In this document: positions 28,382 through 36,657 of the stretch, one piece after another | Layout: each line of letters starts with the position of its first letter | How positions within the stretch are numbered: the first letter of the stretch is position 1 | Assembly: GCF_003047265.1 (NCBI RefSeq) | Contig: NZ_PZYY01000011.1 | Location: forward strand, 62,001-126,000 | Origin: Nocardioides terrigena | GTDB lineage: Bacteria; Actinomycetota; Actinomycetes; Propionibacteriales; Nocardioidaceae | DNA length: 64,000 nucleotides | Reading direction: 5' to 3' | The notes under the pieces: model-generated | The model's input: the letters and a program-made list of their open reading frames with translations, nothing else | Told to the model about the DNA's origin: nothing | The model's database searches: none | Program-made: the position numbers and the translations under genes

Positions 28382-29758
28382 TCACTCGCGTCGGCGACAT
28401 CGCCCGGCCGGCGTGACGTCGGTGGTGCCGATGCGGTCGCGGAGGAACTGCTGGCCGTGCGGGTCCGACCACAACCAGAGCCCGACGTCGAGGACCGAGT
28501 AGCTCCAGCCCGCATGGGTCTTGAGCTGGTGGTGATGTCGGCACAGCGGGGCGATGTTGCAGTCGCACGACGGGCCACCGGCGGCGGGGTCGTCGTGGTC
28601 GTAGGGGACGACGTGGTCGTGGTCGCACGTCGTCGCGGGCCGGGTGCAGTGCGGGAAGACACAGTCCTGCGCCACCAGGTCCGACCGCACGATCGTGGCG
28701 TCCTTGGGACGATAGGCGTCGGTGGCGTCGTGCCCGGACAGGTCGAGCACCGGGAGGACCTGGAGGTGGGTGTCCGTGCGGCCGCACCACTCGCGCACGG
28801 CCTGCTCGAGCACGGCGCGACCCGTGGTCGTGTTGTGCGCGACCGGGTCGCCGGTCAGGCCGTTCCTGCTGATGCTGAGCACCAGCTGCGCGCGCTTGGA
28901 GGGCGGCGGGGCGTGCTCGCCGGACAGCAGGGCCAGCGCGGCGGCGGGATCGGCCAGCACGCCGACGGCGCGCGAGCGGCGTACGACGAGGGTGTCGGGC
29001 ACGAGCCCGGCCGCAGTGTCCTGGGCCGCGAGGGCGACGGCCACGCGGGACAGCGCACGGTCGAAGTCGTGGAGGTCCTTCCAGTCTCCGCGCAGCGACA
29101 TGTCGGCGATCCCGATGTGGTTGATCGAGTCGACGTGGAGGGTGGCGAAGCGACGGTCGAGGGCCTCGAGCTGGTCGGCCTCGCGCTGCTCCGGGTAGAG
29201 CCGGAGCATGGCCTCGTCGACCGCGCGCTCGAGCGCGACGCGACCGATCTTGTGGGCCACCGGCGCGAGATGGAGGTCGAGGTGGTCGGAGACGTCGCGC
29301 GGTCGACCGATCACGGCCTGCGCGAGCATGCGCGCCTTGTGCGGCTCGACCTCCCCCGCCTCCACCCGGCTCCACACCAGCGGGAGGCGGTGCCGGGTCA
29401 GGAGGGCGTCGCGGATCATCAGGGAGCCGACCTGGCTGGTGCGCCCGATCGCAGCGGCAAAGGGAGCGGCCGCGTCCCAGCGGACCACCGGGATGAAGGG
29501 GTCGTGGAAGCCGTCCGGGTCGCCCACGCACCCCTCGGCACAACCGCCGGCGAAGTCGCCGACCTCCACGTCGTGCCGGTCGGCGGTGCGACAGCCGTGG
29601 AGGCAGTCACCGGACGGGGGCGGGACGTCGGGGTCGAGGTGGGCGTCCGCCCACTCGGCGGCGAGGAGGAACACCGCCGTCTGCGCCGCCCGCGCCTGCG
29701 CGTCGGCCTCCCGCACGCGTGAGATCACCGCGACGTCGGCGGCGGAGGCGGTGGGCAT
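28382..29758 (-). CDS. DUF222 / HNH endonuclease-domain protein (13E12 family)
   Basis: 458 residues. The long DUF222 region includes LPLVWSRVEAGEVEPHKARM and ALERAVDEAMLRLYPEQREA. An HNH nuclease core follows near the C-terminus: CDHDHVVPYDHDDPAAGG, then NIAPLCRHHHQLKTHAGW, with a Cys pair CVFPHC as likely zinc ligands. Such proteins are abundant in actinobacteria and many are induced by DNA damage. ATG 29758 was chosen; the frame upstream runs into the promoter. A perfect SOS box (29772-29787) lies 14 bp upstream. Confidence 0.92.
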   Translation of the reverse strand: MPTASAADVAVISRVREADAQARAAQTAVFLLAAEWADAHLDPDVPPPSGDCLHGCRTADRHDVEVGDFAGGCAEGCVGDPDGFHDPFIPVVRWDAAAPFAAAIGRTSQVGSLMIRDALLTRHRLPLVWSRVEAGEVEPHKARMLAQAVIGRPRDVSDHLDLHLAPVAHKIGRVALERAVDEAMLRLYPEQREADQLEALDRRFATLHVDSINHIGIADMSLRGDWKDLHDFDRALSRVAVALAAQDTAAGLVPDTLVVRRSRAVGVLADPAAALALLSGEHAPPPSKRAQLVLSISRNGLTGDPVAHNTTTGRAVLEQAVREWCGRTDTHLQVLPVLDLSGHDATDAYRPKDATIVRSDLVAQDCVFPHCTRPATTCDHDHVVPYDHDDPAAGGPSCDCNIAPLCRHHHQLKTHAGWSYSVLDVGLWLWSDPHGQQFLRDRIGTTDVTPAGRCRRRE

Positions 29759-29771
29759 GGACCATTTTCTC

Positions 29772-29787
29772 TCGAACACCTGTTCGA
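29772..29787. promoter_or_regulatory. LexA-binding SOS box
   Basis: TCGAACACCTGTTCGA matches the actinobacterial/Bacillus LexA consensus TCGAAC-N4-GTTCGA at every fixed position. It ends 14 bp before the start codon of the DUF222/HNH gene, so LexA would block its promoter until DNA damage. Confidence 0.93.
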
Positions 29788-29966
29788 AGTCAAGGTGCTT
29801 TCCACATCCTCGAACGGCCCTCAGGCCCACATCAGCGGGAGCTGACGGCGCACCGACGGGGCGGCGGACCATGGCGTGATCGCCGGCGGTCGCGGCCCCT
29901 GGGCGCAGTCACGTCGTACGCCGCAGCGCCCAGGGCCGTCGAGGGCAGCTCGGAGGCGAAAGGCCG

Positions 29967-31007
29967 TCAGCGCTCGCAGCGTCGCTCCCGCTCTGCGACG
30001 CACCGGTCGTTGCCGTGGTGCCCATCCGCCGTGTCGCGGCCACGGTTGCCCAGCAGCGTGTCGCGGCCCGGGTTGCCGTTGAGGTGGTCGTTGCCTGCGT
30101 TGCCGCGCAACACGTCCCGGCGGGCCCCGCCGGTGAGGTCATCGCGGCCGCTGCCACCCAGCAAGATGTCGGGATCGGGTCGGCCCTGGAGCTCGTCGTT
30201 GCCGGCGTTGCCGATCAGCCGGTTGCGCCCGAGCGTCCCCTTGATGCGGTCGTCGCCTTGCCCGCCGCGCATGGTGGCGACGCGGTCGCACCCGAACTTG
30301 GGCGCATCCTCGCCGCCGGACCCGCCGAGATAGTCGTCGCCACCGTTCCCGATGACGTGCACGTCGCACCCGGATGCTTGCAGGGCGTTGTCCTCGTCGT
30401 TGCCGCGTACGACGGCACGAGGTGCCGCCACGGTCGCCGAACGGAAGCCAGCGATCTCGGCTGCGTGCCTCCCGGCGACGACCAGGTCGCCGACCAGATC
30501 GAGTTCCACGTCCTGATCGGCGCTCCACACGTTGATGAACGAGCCCGCGTAGCGTCCGACAGGGCCGGTCACTGGTTCGGTGACCTGGAGCGTCACCCAG
30601 TTGGCCTCTTCCACGTTGTCGTCGGCGCCGTTGGCACGCACCTCGCCGTACGCGGTACCGCCGAGGTATCGATCCAGGCCGGTGCCCAGATGGGAGACGG
30701 TCGGGGTCGTCGAGACGGTGGCATCGACGATGTCGTCGCCGGGGCCTGCGTCCACGAAGAGGCCGTTGTGGGGCGAAGTCGTCACGCAGACGAGGTCGTC
30801 GCCGGCGTTGGCGTAGATGATGCGGGAAGCCCCGGTCACGATGACGTCGTCACCGGGGGTGCCTTGGATGTCCGCTTCCGTGCCCACGATCGTGGCTGGG
30901 CGGCCCTGGCACGTCTCGCCGGAGGCTGTGGCCGGAACGCTTTCCAGCAGCGCTCCGCCCGCAATCGCGACGGTGAGTGCGGTGAGTGCGGTGAGGCGGT
31001 GAAGCAC
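29967..31007 (-). CDS. Exported RTX-type calcium-binding repeat protein
   Basis: 346 residues. A signal peptide (LHRLTALTALTVAIAGGALL) is followed by nonapeptide-like RTX repeats at two places: NAGDDLVCV and GPGDDIVDA near the N-terminus, and at least six at the C-terminus (GNGGDDYLGG, GQGDDRIKG, GNAGNDELQG, GSGRDDLTGG, GNAGNDHLNG, GNRGRDTADG). The repeats form Ca2+-binding beta-rolls in secreted proteins; no enzymatic domain is visible between them. GTG 31007 was chosen because AAGGGGGA precedes it and the signal peptide begins there. There is no type I secretion partner nearby, so Sec export is likely. Confidence 0.85.
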   Translation of the reverse strand: MLHRLTALTALTVAIAGGALLESVPATASGETCQGRPATIVGTEADIQGTPGDDVIVTGASRIIYANAGDDLVCVTTSPHNGLFVDAGPGDDIVDATVSTTPTVSHLGTGLDRYLGGTAYGEVRANGADDNVEEANWVTLQVTEPVTGPVGRYAGSFINVWSADQDVELDLVGDLVVAGRHAAEIAGFRSATVAAPRAVVRGNDEDNALQASGCDVHVIGNGGDDYLGGSGGEDAPKFGCDRVATMRGGQGDDRIKGTLGRNRLIGNAGNDELQGRPDPDILLGGSGRDDLTGGARRDVLRGNAGNDHLNGNPGRDTLLGNRGRDTADGHHGNDRCVAERERRCER

Positions 31008-31727
31008 GAGTCCCCCTTGATGGGCTGTCACGGAGTCGCCGCGAGCAGCATGCGGTGATGGCGCCGACGGAATGACCAACCGTCGTGCCTTGTGACGCAC
31101 GGGAGCAGCGGCTGGTTGTCCGCTTGCTCCCCGTCACCCCGGAACGCAGACCGAGGGCTGCACACGGGGGCCCGACGCCGGGCCCGGCGGGCGGAGCCGC
31201 CGCGACGCGCCCAGACGTGGCACTACGCATGGCGCCGGTCCACAGGGCAGCCTCCATACGGCACAATGACCGCGGATCGGAAGCCGGCGCGAACTACCAA
31301 CGGGTCACCCGATGACTCTCCCGACTGCAGTTCCGATCCCCCGCCCCCGTGGGGGTAGTAATTACAGTTGCGGCCTGCCCGTTTGCACTCTGCTCAGCGG
31401 CGGCAATGGACTTCCCCGGAATGGAGTTGTCGTCCCAAGGGAACGTCAGCCTTCTCCACAAGCCAAGCGGCCGGATCGTGGCTACTTCCCGCGAGGAGCA
31501 ACGGATCGAGATCGTGCAATGGGTCCGTACGGACCTACCAACGGAGCGCACTTGGTCCCATGAACGCTCCTGCCGAGACCAGCGCTCGCGAGCTGTAGTT
31601 CTCCAGTTGCCATGTGAAACCGGCGCACCGTGCGCATCGAGCAGTCTGGCTGAATCGATGACTCAGCCGCGAGTTGGTGACATGCTCTCCTGCTTCTTCA
31701 GTCCATCAGCTTTGTGGAGGAATCCAG
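31008..31727. other. 720-bp region without a convincing gene
   Basis: No frame shows steady protein-like sequence. The one feature seen is a diverged copy of the 5' flank and first bases of the tRNA-Arg gene (about 31257-31350), immediately followed by GGGGG, so that CCCCC-GT-GGGGG can form a small hairpin. Downstream to 31727 the base composition is less G+C-rich than average. Confidence 0.6.
31257..31350 (+). repeat. Left diverged copy of the tRNA-Arg 5' flank and first 8 tRNA bases
   Basis: The stretch aligns with 40963-41056, which precedes and begins the tRNA-Arg gene. By eye about four fifths of positions agree, with few gaps, and the last 20 bases (TTCCGATCCCCCGCCCCCGT) are identical. 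The tRNA-like sequence stops after GCCCCCGT (31343-31350), so this is a promoter with a decapitated tRNA start. The two copies bracket the exported-protein islet. Confidence 0.8.
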
Positions 31728-32177
31728 ATGCTCGTGCCTATCCGTCGTTTGAATCTCATCGCTCCCAGCGCGGCCCTTCTGGTCGCCCTACTGGCGGGCT
31801 GCGGCGACGACCGACCGGCGGCAGATGCGGTGGAGTCGTCGACTTCGAGCAAACCACCGTCTCCGGACACGACTGTGACGGAGACCGTGACCGCGACACC
31901 GGAGGAGCCCGAGTCGCCGACCGTTGCTGAAGCGCAGGACAAGGAGTTCTGGGAGGGGATGGAGCAGGGTGGCGAGTCAGTCCCAGAGGACGCTCGGGCC
32001 ACTATCGCTGACCTCGGTCGCACTGCCTGTGTGGGATTCGACATGGGCAAGGACATCACCGACATCGGCATCATCATGAACGATGCGGGATTCACCATCG
32101 AGCAAGCCGGGCACATCGTAGGTTCCGCCATTCGCGCCTACTGCCCTGAGCACGACGACCAGCTGTCGCGGCCGTGA
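31728..32177 (+). CDS. Small lipoprotein, DUF732-like
   Basis: 149 residues. A lipoprotein signal (LIAPSAALLVALLAGC, lipobox LAGC) is followed by a Ser/Thr/Pro-rich spacer and a C-terminal helical domain (DLGRTACVGFDMGKDITDIG to HIVGSAIRAYCPEH) with two Cys. It resembles the DUF732 domain of mycobacterial secreted proteins, in which a disulphide joins two helices. GGAGG at 31716-31720 decides the ATG at 31728. Codons are less G+C-biased than in flanking genes, in line with an islet gene. Function unknown. Confidence 0.78.
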   Translation: MLVPIRRLNLIAPSAALLVALLAGCGDDRPAADAVESSTSSKPPSPDTTVTETVTATPEEPESPTVAEAQDKEFWEGMEQGGESVPEDARATIADLGRTACVGFDMGKDITDIGIIMNDAGFTIEQAGHIVGSAIRAYCPEHDDQLSRP

Positions 32178-32452
32178 TCTCGCGTTGAATGCACCGGTAT
32201 CGGGGCATGCGGTTTTGCCTGTTCGCGGACGAGGGGCCGACTCCTCCCGGCAAGTCCGGCTGCAACCGGCTACACAGCCGCCCGGCCCCGGCCCACGTAG
32301 CCCTGCTTGAGGAACGCGCCGCCTACCCCTCGCGGTGTAGTCGTGCCAACGACCCTTCTGTCACCGTCGTGTCTCACGATGCACCCAAGAACCGAGACGG
32401 CACCGATTCCTCGCTGCTGGCCTCCACGCATCAGCCCAAGGAGGGCCCACCA

Positions 32453-33112
32453 ATGCTGACCCGGTTCGCTCCCGCTCTGGCCCTCGCGGCCAGCACCCTG
32501 CTCGTCCCCGCCCAGGCCCCCGCGACCGCCACCGCGGTCCCCGCCTCCCGAGCGGTCGTCGCCGCCGCCGACGTGCCCAGCGTGGCCGCGGTGGCTCGGG
32601 TGATCCCCTACTACCGCGGCGGCGGGCGGGAGGTCTGGCGGGCCAGTTTCCCGCAGGTCGTGGACACTGACGACTGCGTGACCTACACCAACGCGCAGGT
32701 GCGCTCTCGTGGCGGGAAGCTGGCCAGCTACACCCTGCAGGGCGGACAGATCGCCTACTTCTCACGCAAGACGTCCGTCACCAGCGCGGTGGTCGAGTAC
32801 GCGAAGCCAACCCGCGCGCAAGCCGCGCTCGAGGAGCAGAAGGCTCACATCAAGACGTGCCTCGGTAATCACTCCGACGACCTGAGCGGCAAGGAGTGGA
32901 GCCTCGCGCGCACCCCCGCAAAGTTCGGGCAGGACGCGTTCACGTACCGACTGATCACCTCCGACCCCGCGTCCGGGCGTGACTGGTTTGTCCACACGGT
33001 CGCCCGCCAGGGCCGGCGCCTCGTGTCGGTGGGACTGCAGCGCGACCACAACGTCCCGGCCACCCAGCCCGCGTTCCAGCTCCTCGCAGCAGCGTTGCGC
33101 ACCGCTCGCTAA
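32453..33112 (+). CDS. Exported protein of unknown function, sensor-domain-like
   Basis: 219 residues with a signal peptide (MLTRFAPALALAASTLLVPA). The mature part contains REVWRASFPQVVDTDDCVTY, EEQKAHIKTCLGNHSDDLSG and QDAFTYRLITSDPASGRDWF, with two Cys about 60 residues apart that could form a disulphide. The layout recalls the extracellular PknH-type sensor domains found as stand-alone actinobacterial secreted proteins, but I cannot confirm membership. AAGGAGG precedes ATG 32453; a longer upstream frame lacks protein character. Confidence 0.72.
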   Translation: MLTRFAPALALAASTLLVPAQAPATATAVPASRAVVAAADVPSVAAVARVIPYYRGGGREVWRASFPQVVDTDDCVTYTNAQVRSRGGKLASYTLQGGQIAYFSRKTSVTSAVVEYAKPTRAQAALEEQKAHIKTCLGNHSDDLSGKEWSLARTPAKFGQDAFTYRLITSDPASGRDWFVHTVARQGRRLVSVGLQRDHNVPATQPAFQLLAAALRTAR

Positions 33113-33501
33113 CCGGTCACGTCGGCACATCAAGCGACGATCGTCAAGTCGACTCGGGGGCCCGTCGAGCCGCCGGTGGCGCGGTGACCCGACCTCGGCG
33201 TCGCAGTATGCGTGAAGCCGTTGCCCACGCGGAGCCAAGCGCGAACCTTGACCTGCGCCTTCCCGACGACCGTGAACGCGACCGTGGGTGAATTCATGGG
33301 CACGAGGATCATCTTCAAGGACGGGCGTGGAAGTCGTCCAGGGCCGTGCGGGAAGTGGCTGAGGCGGCGACCGTCATCGACACGTCCAGACACGACCGAG
33401 GCACGGCAAACTGCACGAAGCCCTCCACCCCTCGACCCAGCGACACCTTAGACCCGGGCATCGCACGCTCGATTACCCATCAGCGCCCTCGGAAACGACC
33501 T
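33113..33501. other. 389-bp region without a clear gene
   Basis: Short frames on both strands were examined and none has a start with ribosome-binding site plus a recognisable domain. The minus strand has a short protein-like run (PTVAFTVVGKAQVKVRAWLR, around 33220-33290) that could be a gene remnant. No tRNA-like or repeat structure was seen. Confidence 0.45.
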
Positions 33502-33906
33502 TCATTTTCGTCCGTTTACGCTGCCTCGATACGCCGAGATATGGAAGTGACGCCAGTCGGCCACGTCATAGGACTCGATCGTTAGGGTGCCGTAGAGATC
33601 TAGCCGCCCAAATTGGGGGTGTCGCAGACCCCTCGCCGGTAGTCTCACGAAGTCGATTCGACCCTCGATCTTCTCGGACGTGTTCGTCACGGCCAGGCGG
33701 GTCCAGTCGACAGCGGTGGCGACATCTCCACGCCCAACTTTCAGCGTTTCAGTTCCAGCTGAAGCCGGACACCCCAACGCGATGATCAGTTCCCACCGCA
33801 AGCGGGAGGCTGACCCATGTCCTGGCAAGCAAAACTCGACGGTGCACTTCGCCTTGTGGCGTGTGCGAGTTGAGATTTTGTTGGCGGGCGTGCCCGTCAA
33901 CACCAC
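33502..33906 (-). pseudogene. Possible truncated relative of the exported protein at 33964
   Basis: This open frame of 134 codons includes GRGDVATAVDWTRLAVTNTS and EGRIDFVRLPARG. The pattern resembles the D-I-x-x-V strand region of the two exported proteins at 23929 and 33964. It lacks a clear signal peptide and ribosome-binding site and may be a decayed copy. Its position just downstream of the intact gene on the same strand fits a duplicated, degenerating relative. The evidence is weak and it may be chance. Confidence 0.3.
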
Positions 33907-33963
33907 TCATAGTGGCCGTTCGAGAGCCGAGACCACGGGCCAGCCAGTCGGGAGCAGCGGTCG

Positions 33964-34539
33964 TCACCGGATCTTCGCCGCTCCTAGACGCGGCCAGGTG
34001 TCGTACCCGTAGGCGTCGTCGAAGAGGAACTTCGACTGCACAGAGATCTCCTGATACGCCACCCGCCGACGCTGCTTCAGGCAGTTTGTCGGCACGGAGA
34101 AGATCCATCGCCTCTGTTCGATCCGGGTCTGGAACCCGGAACACCTCGCCAGCTCGGGACCAACATCGCCGGCGTAGAACGAAGAGAACGACCGTTCCGG
34201 CCGGCCTGTCGCGAAACTTCCGGCCAACTGCGCGATGTGCCCGCGACCCCCGCTGACGTTCCTGGCCGCGAAGTTCACACGCAGCTCGAGTCGCGTCCCC
34301 GGGTACTCAGCGTCGAAGGTCACCGCGACTCGCACAAGTTTCCGGCCCACTCGCGCCGTCACCCTGCGGATGTCGCCGCTGGCCTCACCAACCCGAGTCG
34401 CATCGTCCTCGTCGAACGGGACTACGCGCACGTCGTCGTCCGCGTCCTCATGGACCGAACGACCAGACCCCGCTTCCAGCGCCACCGCCGGCGTCGCGAG
34501 TGTCACGGCCAGCAAAAGCGCGATGATGATGCTGCGCAT
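33964..34539 (-). CDS. Exported protein of unknown function (paralogue-like to 23929)
   Basis: 191 residues with a signal peptide (MRSIIIALLLAVTLATPAVA). The mature chain has GDIRRVTARVGRKLVRVAVT, a Gly/Arg-rich middle, SGFQTRIEQRRWIFSVPTNC and a last strand region VAYQEISVQSKFLFDDAYGY. The order matches the exported protein at 23929-24549 (D-I-x-x-V strand, then I/V-P-T-x-C-L). GGAGG lies 5 nt before ATG 34539. It sits inside the islet; codon use is less extreme than in the chromosomal relative. Function unknown. Confidence 0.72.
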   Translation of the reverse strand: MRSIIIALLLAVTLATPAVALEAGSGRSVHEDADDDVRVVPFDEDDATRVGEASGDIRRVTARVGRKLVRVAVTFDAEYPGTRLELRVNFAARNVSGGRGHIAQLAGSFATGRPERSFSSFYAGDVGPELARCSGFQTRIEQRRWIFSVPTNCLKQRRRVAYQEISVQSKFLFDDAYGYDTWPRLGAAKIR

Positions 34540-34763
34540 AGAGCCTCCCCGAGTAGGCGCACAGGCCGCGCGCACGCTCAACCTAAGGTCATAGAACGGG
34601 CTCCGTGCTGGGTTGCAAGACGGGCGTACCCCGAAACCCGTTAGGTCTGATAGACGAGGCGCAGTTCAACCTGACATCCGAGTTGTGCGCCCATACCTAA
34701 TTGGGGTCGATGGTGTGCGGGAAGCGCCATAGGAGTGCAACTCGCGTCTCTAGGATGGTGATC

Positions 34764-36332
34764 ATGAGACGTTGCCGAGCGTTCGCCGCCATAATCATTC
34801 CCCTCGTTGCGGCGATCCTCTTCCTGCCTTTCACCAGCACCGCGAACACCGCTACTGCGAACGCAATCGGCTACAGGTCGAACGTCGTCCCGCCTGCAAT
34901 ACAGGGCGTGGCCCAGGTTGGCAAGGTCCTTGCTGCCAATTTCGGCACCTGGGATCCAGCGCCCAAGCTCGTCAAGGTCCAATGGTTTGCCGATGGAGCG
35001 TTGCTCGCCGACCACGGAGTGAGAACGGTCTATCCGAGCGACCATTTCAACGCGAAGTTCCTCAACTCCGCCCAGCTAGTCGTCCCTGAGGCCGCAGTCG
35101 GCAAGGCGATCACGTTCGTCGTTTCAGATGCCTACGACTTTTCGACCCCTGCGACATCCTCACAGCCAACTTCGCCAGTGGTGCCTAGTTGGTGGCGTCC
35201 GGTCAATCTCCCAGCAGGGATGACGGCAGAGACACTCGCGTGCGCTTCACAAACTGCCTGCTTCGCATTGGCACATCCCGCAGCCGGAAGCCAGCAAGGT
35301 GCACGATCCATCTCCCTGTTGCAGCTCAAAGGCGCGACCTGGCAAACTGTTCGCTCGCTGGGTAAGCGTGAGGTCGCCGACCTCGACTGTTCACCCGATG
35401 GTTTCTGCATGGCGTACGCCGGAAGCTATGGCGGGCGACACAACAACAAGAGTCGGTACAAGTACACGACGTACTCCAACGGCATTTGGACGCTCGTCCA
35501 ACCCATGCCCAAGATCCCCACGGAGAGAACACGCGGGGTGCGTTGGAAGGGCTACTACCTGGATCTCAACTGCGCCTCTCGACGGTTTTGTGCCGTGACG
35601 ATGGGCGGTAGTAACGATCAATCCAAGCCGGGGGTCGGAGGTGGAAGCGGCGGTTGGATGGTCACCTGGACACCTCAGAACCGGCGCGTGCGGCCCCCCG
35701 CCCAGCCATGGATGGCGCCTTTGAGTAAGAAGAGGTTGCCTAAGAGGTCTCCGTGGAGTTCACCTATCCGGGCGACGGGTTCGAGCCACCTTTACGGGTT
35801 CGACTGCACAGGACCCACCTTCTGCATGGTCCACGACAGTCAGAATGCCCGACTATCGACGTTCGACCCCAGCAACCCAAAAGGCAAGGTGGTTGTCGGA
35901 CCCAAGATGAATGTCTACGGGGAGAGCTTGTCGCTCAGTTGTGACAGTTCCATTCATTGCGTGGCATCGAACAGCTCATACGCGCTCGTGTGGGATGGTG
36001 CCGTGTGGGGCAAGAAGCACCAGGTGCCGACGTTCGGGAACGGTGAGGATTCGTTCATCTCCACGAACTGTCGCGCAGGCGCTACCTGTGTCGGTTTGGC
36101 GAAGTCGATCGTCCCAGGCCCCGGTGGAGGGACCTCGTATGGCGTCGTCTACCGGTTGGATGACTCTGTCGGATGGGTCGACGCGACGATTCCCAATCTC
36201 GACCCGCGGGGCGTTGCACAGGTAGGGATTGACGAATTGGCTTTCGATGCAGAATTCATCGAGTGCCCAACTACGACCTTCTGCGTTGCCACAACCGGCG
36301 ACACCACCTTCACCTACCAGCCAGCAAACTAG
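34764..36332 (+). CDS. Exported Cys-pair repeat protein (predicted beta-propeller) with Ig-like N-terminal domain
   Basis: 522 residues. After a signal peptide (MRRCRAFAAIIIPLVAAILF) comes an Ig-like unit (PPAIQGVAQVGKVLAANFGT, then VQWFADGALL) as in actinobacterial surface proteins. Then seven repeats carry a C-x5-C pair: CASQTAC, CSPDGFC, CASRRFC, CTGPTFC, CDSSIHC, CRAGATC and CPTTTFC, about 45-75 residues apart, each followed by a hydrophobic strand. Seven such units fit a seven-bladed propeller with disulphide-locked blades; this is inference. ATG 34755 is an alternative start. Codons are distinctly less G+C-rich than the genome norm. Confidence 0.78.
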   Translation: MRRCRAFAAIIIPLVAAILFLPFTSTANTATANAIGYRSNVVPPAIQGVAQVGKVLAANFGTWDPAPKLVKVQWFADGALLADHGVRTVYPSDHFNAKFLNSAQLVVPEAAVGKAITFVVSDAYDFSTPATSSQPTSPVVPSWWRPVNLPAGMTAETLACASQTACFALAHPAAGSQQGARSISLLQLKGATWQTVRSLGKREVADLDCSPDGFCMAYAGSYGGRHNNKSRYKYTTYSNGIWTLVQPMPKIPTERTRGVRWKGYYLDLNCASRRFCAVTMGGSNDQSKPGVGGGSGGWMVTWTPQNRRVRPPAQPWMAPLSKKRLPKRSPWSSPIRATGSSHLYGFDCTGPTFCMVHDSQNARLSTFDPSNPKGKVVVGPKMNVYGESLSLSCDSSIHCVASNSSYALVWDGAVWGKKHQVPTFGNGEDSFISTNCRAGATCVGLAKSIVPGPGGGTSYGVVYRLDDSVGWVDATIPNLDPRGVAQVGIDELAFDAEFIECPTTTFCVATTGDTTFTYQPAN

Positions 36333-36657
36333 ACCCGCGGGCTGGGAACGGCTAGACGATTGACCGGCCGAGAGGGACTGCTGCACGAACGGGTGACAGT
36401 TTCGGTTGGGCCGCTTGGGCGCGGCCGGGCTTTCCAGGACGCACGCTCCCCTGCCGAACGAACAGAGATGGCGGTTGCGCCGCAACTCGTGGTGACGGTC
36501 GGCTGGAATGACATTCGATGCTGTTTCAAGAAGAGCGTGACTCAAAAATGGACGCCTTCGTCTCACTAGATTAGGTGACATAGGTGGTTGCCGGTTGTGC
36601 CCCGCAGCACCGATACCTCTACTTGTCCTCGGTACTCACCCGGGAGAAGGAAACGCG
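36333..36657. other. 325-bp intergenic region in the islet
   Basis: No gene is supported. Lower G+C than the flanks. The last 20 bases hold a Shine-Dalgarno-like GAGAAGGAAA for the gene at 36658. I saw no hairpin or repeat that would mark a terminator or attachment site. Confidence 0.5.

Noticed and set aside
31349..31930. Open frame starting at the left repeat
   Set aside because: It overlaps the better-supported lipoprotein in another frame, lacks a Shine-Dalgarno and shows no domain.
33130..33393. Minus-strand frame with a short protein-like run
   Set aside because: No ribosome-binding site, no homology I recognise, and it is too short to support as a gene; noted only as a possible remnant.
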